From contig VWZF01004809.1 of assembly GCA_013396755.1 (NCBI GenBank), forward strand, positions 507,563 to 571,562: a stretch of DNA of 64,000 nt, read 5' to 3'. Made by a program: the position numbers and the translations under genes. Position 1 is the first letter of the stretch; each line of letters starts with the position of its first letter. The notes under the pieces are model-generated. The model did not search any database. It was not told the origin of the DNA and saw only the letters and a list, made by a program, of their open reading frames with translations. Shown piece after piece: positions 62,473 through 64,000 of the stretch. The DNA is from Sclerurus mexicanus. Taxonomy: Eukaryota > Chordata > Aves > Passeriformes > Furnariidae.

Positions 62473-64000
62473 AGTAATAACAGCAACAGAATAATATTTA
62501 CTTCTCTCAAGAAAATACTGTCACACTATATTGTAAACAGTGGTTTACATTATGTACTCCATACTTAGATATGAGTATATGCTGTAGTTTGGTCCTAATT
62601 GTATCAAAGGAGCGGTTTTGAATATACCAGCTTAACCTGTTTGTCTCAAAAGCGTTTCCTTTCTTTACTTGGAGTTAACAGTCTTTGCACATACTTAAGC
62701 CGAGTTCATATATATGAATTTCAATGTATGTTCAGAATAGCCATGTTATTGCAAGAGCGGTTACCATAAAAATGTCATCATTTACATAAGAAACAGAATG
62801 ATAGCACCATCCTTCTACCTAACCAATATCCTAATGCATCACAATCCATATAAACCTTCAAATAGTTCAGAAATCAAATAAAACTGAATTTACTTGACTC
62901 TTTAGATGGAAGGAATAATTTGATAAAATTTCATTTTTTTTAGCTTTAATGCTGAATTTAATCCTCCGTTTCACACTTGGAAAGTTTAGTGCTTAACCAT
63001 AAAGTACATTTTAACGTGTTAAATCTGCTTCACTTTCTCCTTCATTCACCAAAACAATAATTGCAACCTTTGATGCCAGGCTTATTTTATTAGCTCATTT
63101 AGACAAGGGAATTTTTGGTCAGTGACTCAGAAGACTATTATCTTAAAACCTTGTCAAAAATTGTGCTACTTGAAAGGCTCAGTGGTGTACAAAGAAGCTA
63201 TTGAACCCTTTATCCTCCCTGGCATCCTGTACAGATCAATTCACACACTTCTCCATCCCTGTCAGCTATTAGTAAACTGATACTTGTTATGTGAAGGTGT
63301 CAGAGTTCAACACTCTCTGAGAAGGATGTTAGCTATTCCACACATGGAAGGGGTTATATTTAATATCAAATTTACTTATACAAAGACAGTAAATATTACC
63401 CAGGATTTCTGCTTTAGCAAGGCAATACAACATCTAGATTGCATAACACTGCAAGGTACACCTAGCAAAATATATATATGGCAATTGGAATAAATAATAA
63501 CAATATCTGGGTGAATTCCAGTGCCAGTTCCTGGAATATACTGATTGTCACCATGCTGGGAAACTGCAGGAGGTTTGCAGTCAGCTCAAGTCCTTGCTCT
63601 CTTTGAAATGCTTCTGACAGTGCAGGGTTTATACCCATTGCCAGGCTGAGCCACCTATTCAGCCCTGCCAGGCTAGCCTGGCTAGTCCAGGGACACATCC
63701 ACTCTTTTAAAGAGCTTGAGGAGAAACATTTCCAGCACCAGCTGATGCACTCAGCTGTTGACATTTGCTTACCTTAAACAAAGGTGGCCCTGCCTCGCTG
63801 GTAACATCTCTGCAGCACCTGTGCTTGCTCACAGCTGCATTAGTCCCTGAGCATCAGACACACATCACCCTCCCCATCTACTCTGAGCTCTTTCCATTTT
63901 AGGTGTTTACTGGTCAACCCAAAAGACCAGTTTTATGAGATACGTAAACCTCCTATTTTTAGACACACAATCATAAAGTAAATCATAAAGTTCCCCTGAA
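62473..64000. other. Non-coding DNA, one donor-like site on the minus strand
   Basis: On the minus strand 'tttgtttaag' is followed by GTAAGC at about 63,769-63,774, a good donor. The sequence upstream of it (63,775-63,900) has stops in every frame I read, so at most a non-coding or 5' UTR exon could end there. The 100-codon minus frame at 63,462-63,764 begins just past that site and has no support of its own. Confidence 0.4.

Noticed and set aside
63462..63764. 100-codon minus-strand frame at the right edge
   Set aside because: It begins immediately after a donor-like GTAAGC, so it would be intronic; no domain is recognised.

Overview
The window looks like a piece of a bird genome (or, less likely, another sauropsid). 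It is AT-rich and almost free of complete genes. No bacterial, phage or operon-like organisation is visible: no reading frame longer than about 160 codons, no tandem genes, no rRNA or CRISPR array, and no recognisable tRNA. The best taxonomic marker is a truncated CR1 retrotransposon 3' end at about 4,545-4,781, with the typical 'ggtcccttccaacctggtattct' ending broken by one trailing tail unit. CR1 is the dominant interspersed repeat of birds and occurs in other sauropsids. Two weakly preserved MIR-like SINE fossils and otherwise low repeat density fit a bird macrochromosome intron or gene desert.

Left part (1-16 kb). Minus-strand candidate exons with plausible splice sites lie at 13,718-13,919, 9,381-9,504 and 7,204-7,357. 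The last two join in phase (0/0) and would end a protein with a stop at 7,304-7,306. I could not identify the gene, and an intermediate exon would be needed between 13.7 and 9.5 kb. Inside the proposed intron between the two leftmost exons sits the most striking sequence of the window, a C-rich minisatellite at 8,121-8,438 with a 107-bp stretch repeated exactly at a 156-bp offset.

Middle part (16-49 kb). This is mostly featureless AT-rich DNA with small palindromes, one weak minus-strand exon candidate at 36,650-36,856, a GC-rich island at 47.77-47.99 kb and MIR-like fossils at 18.6 and 45.2 kb.

Right part (49.8-64 kb). A poly-C tract is interrupted by a 7-N assembly gap at 49,854-49,860. 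Two low-confidence plus-strand exon candidates follow (50,039-50,180 and 52,776-52,955), then a perfect 14-unit GATA microsatellite (55,887-55,942) and several AAAC-type low-complexity tracts.

I see no convincing evidence for a new molecular system. The most useful leads are the unidentified minus-strand exon set and the nested minisatellite. All exon calls rest on reading splice sites and frames by eye. In AT-rich DNA such readings are often wrong, and several frames in this window look protein-like by chance.
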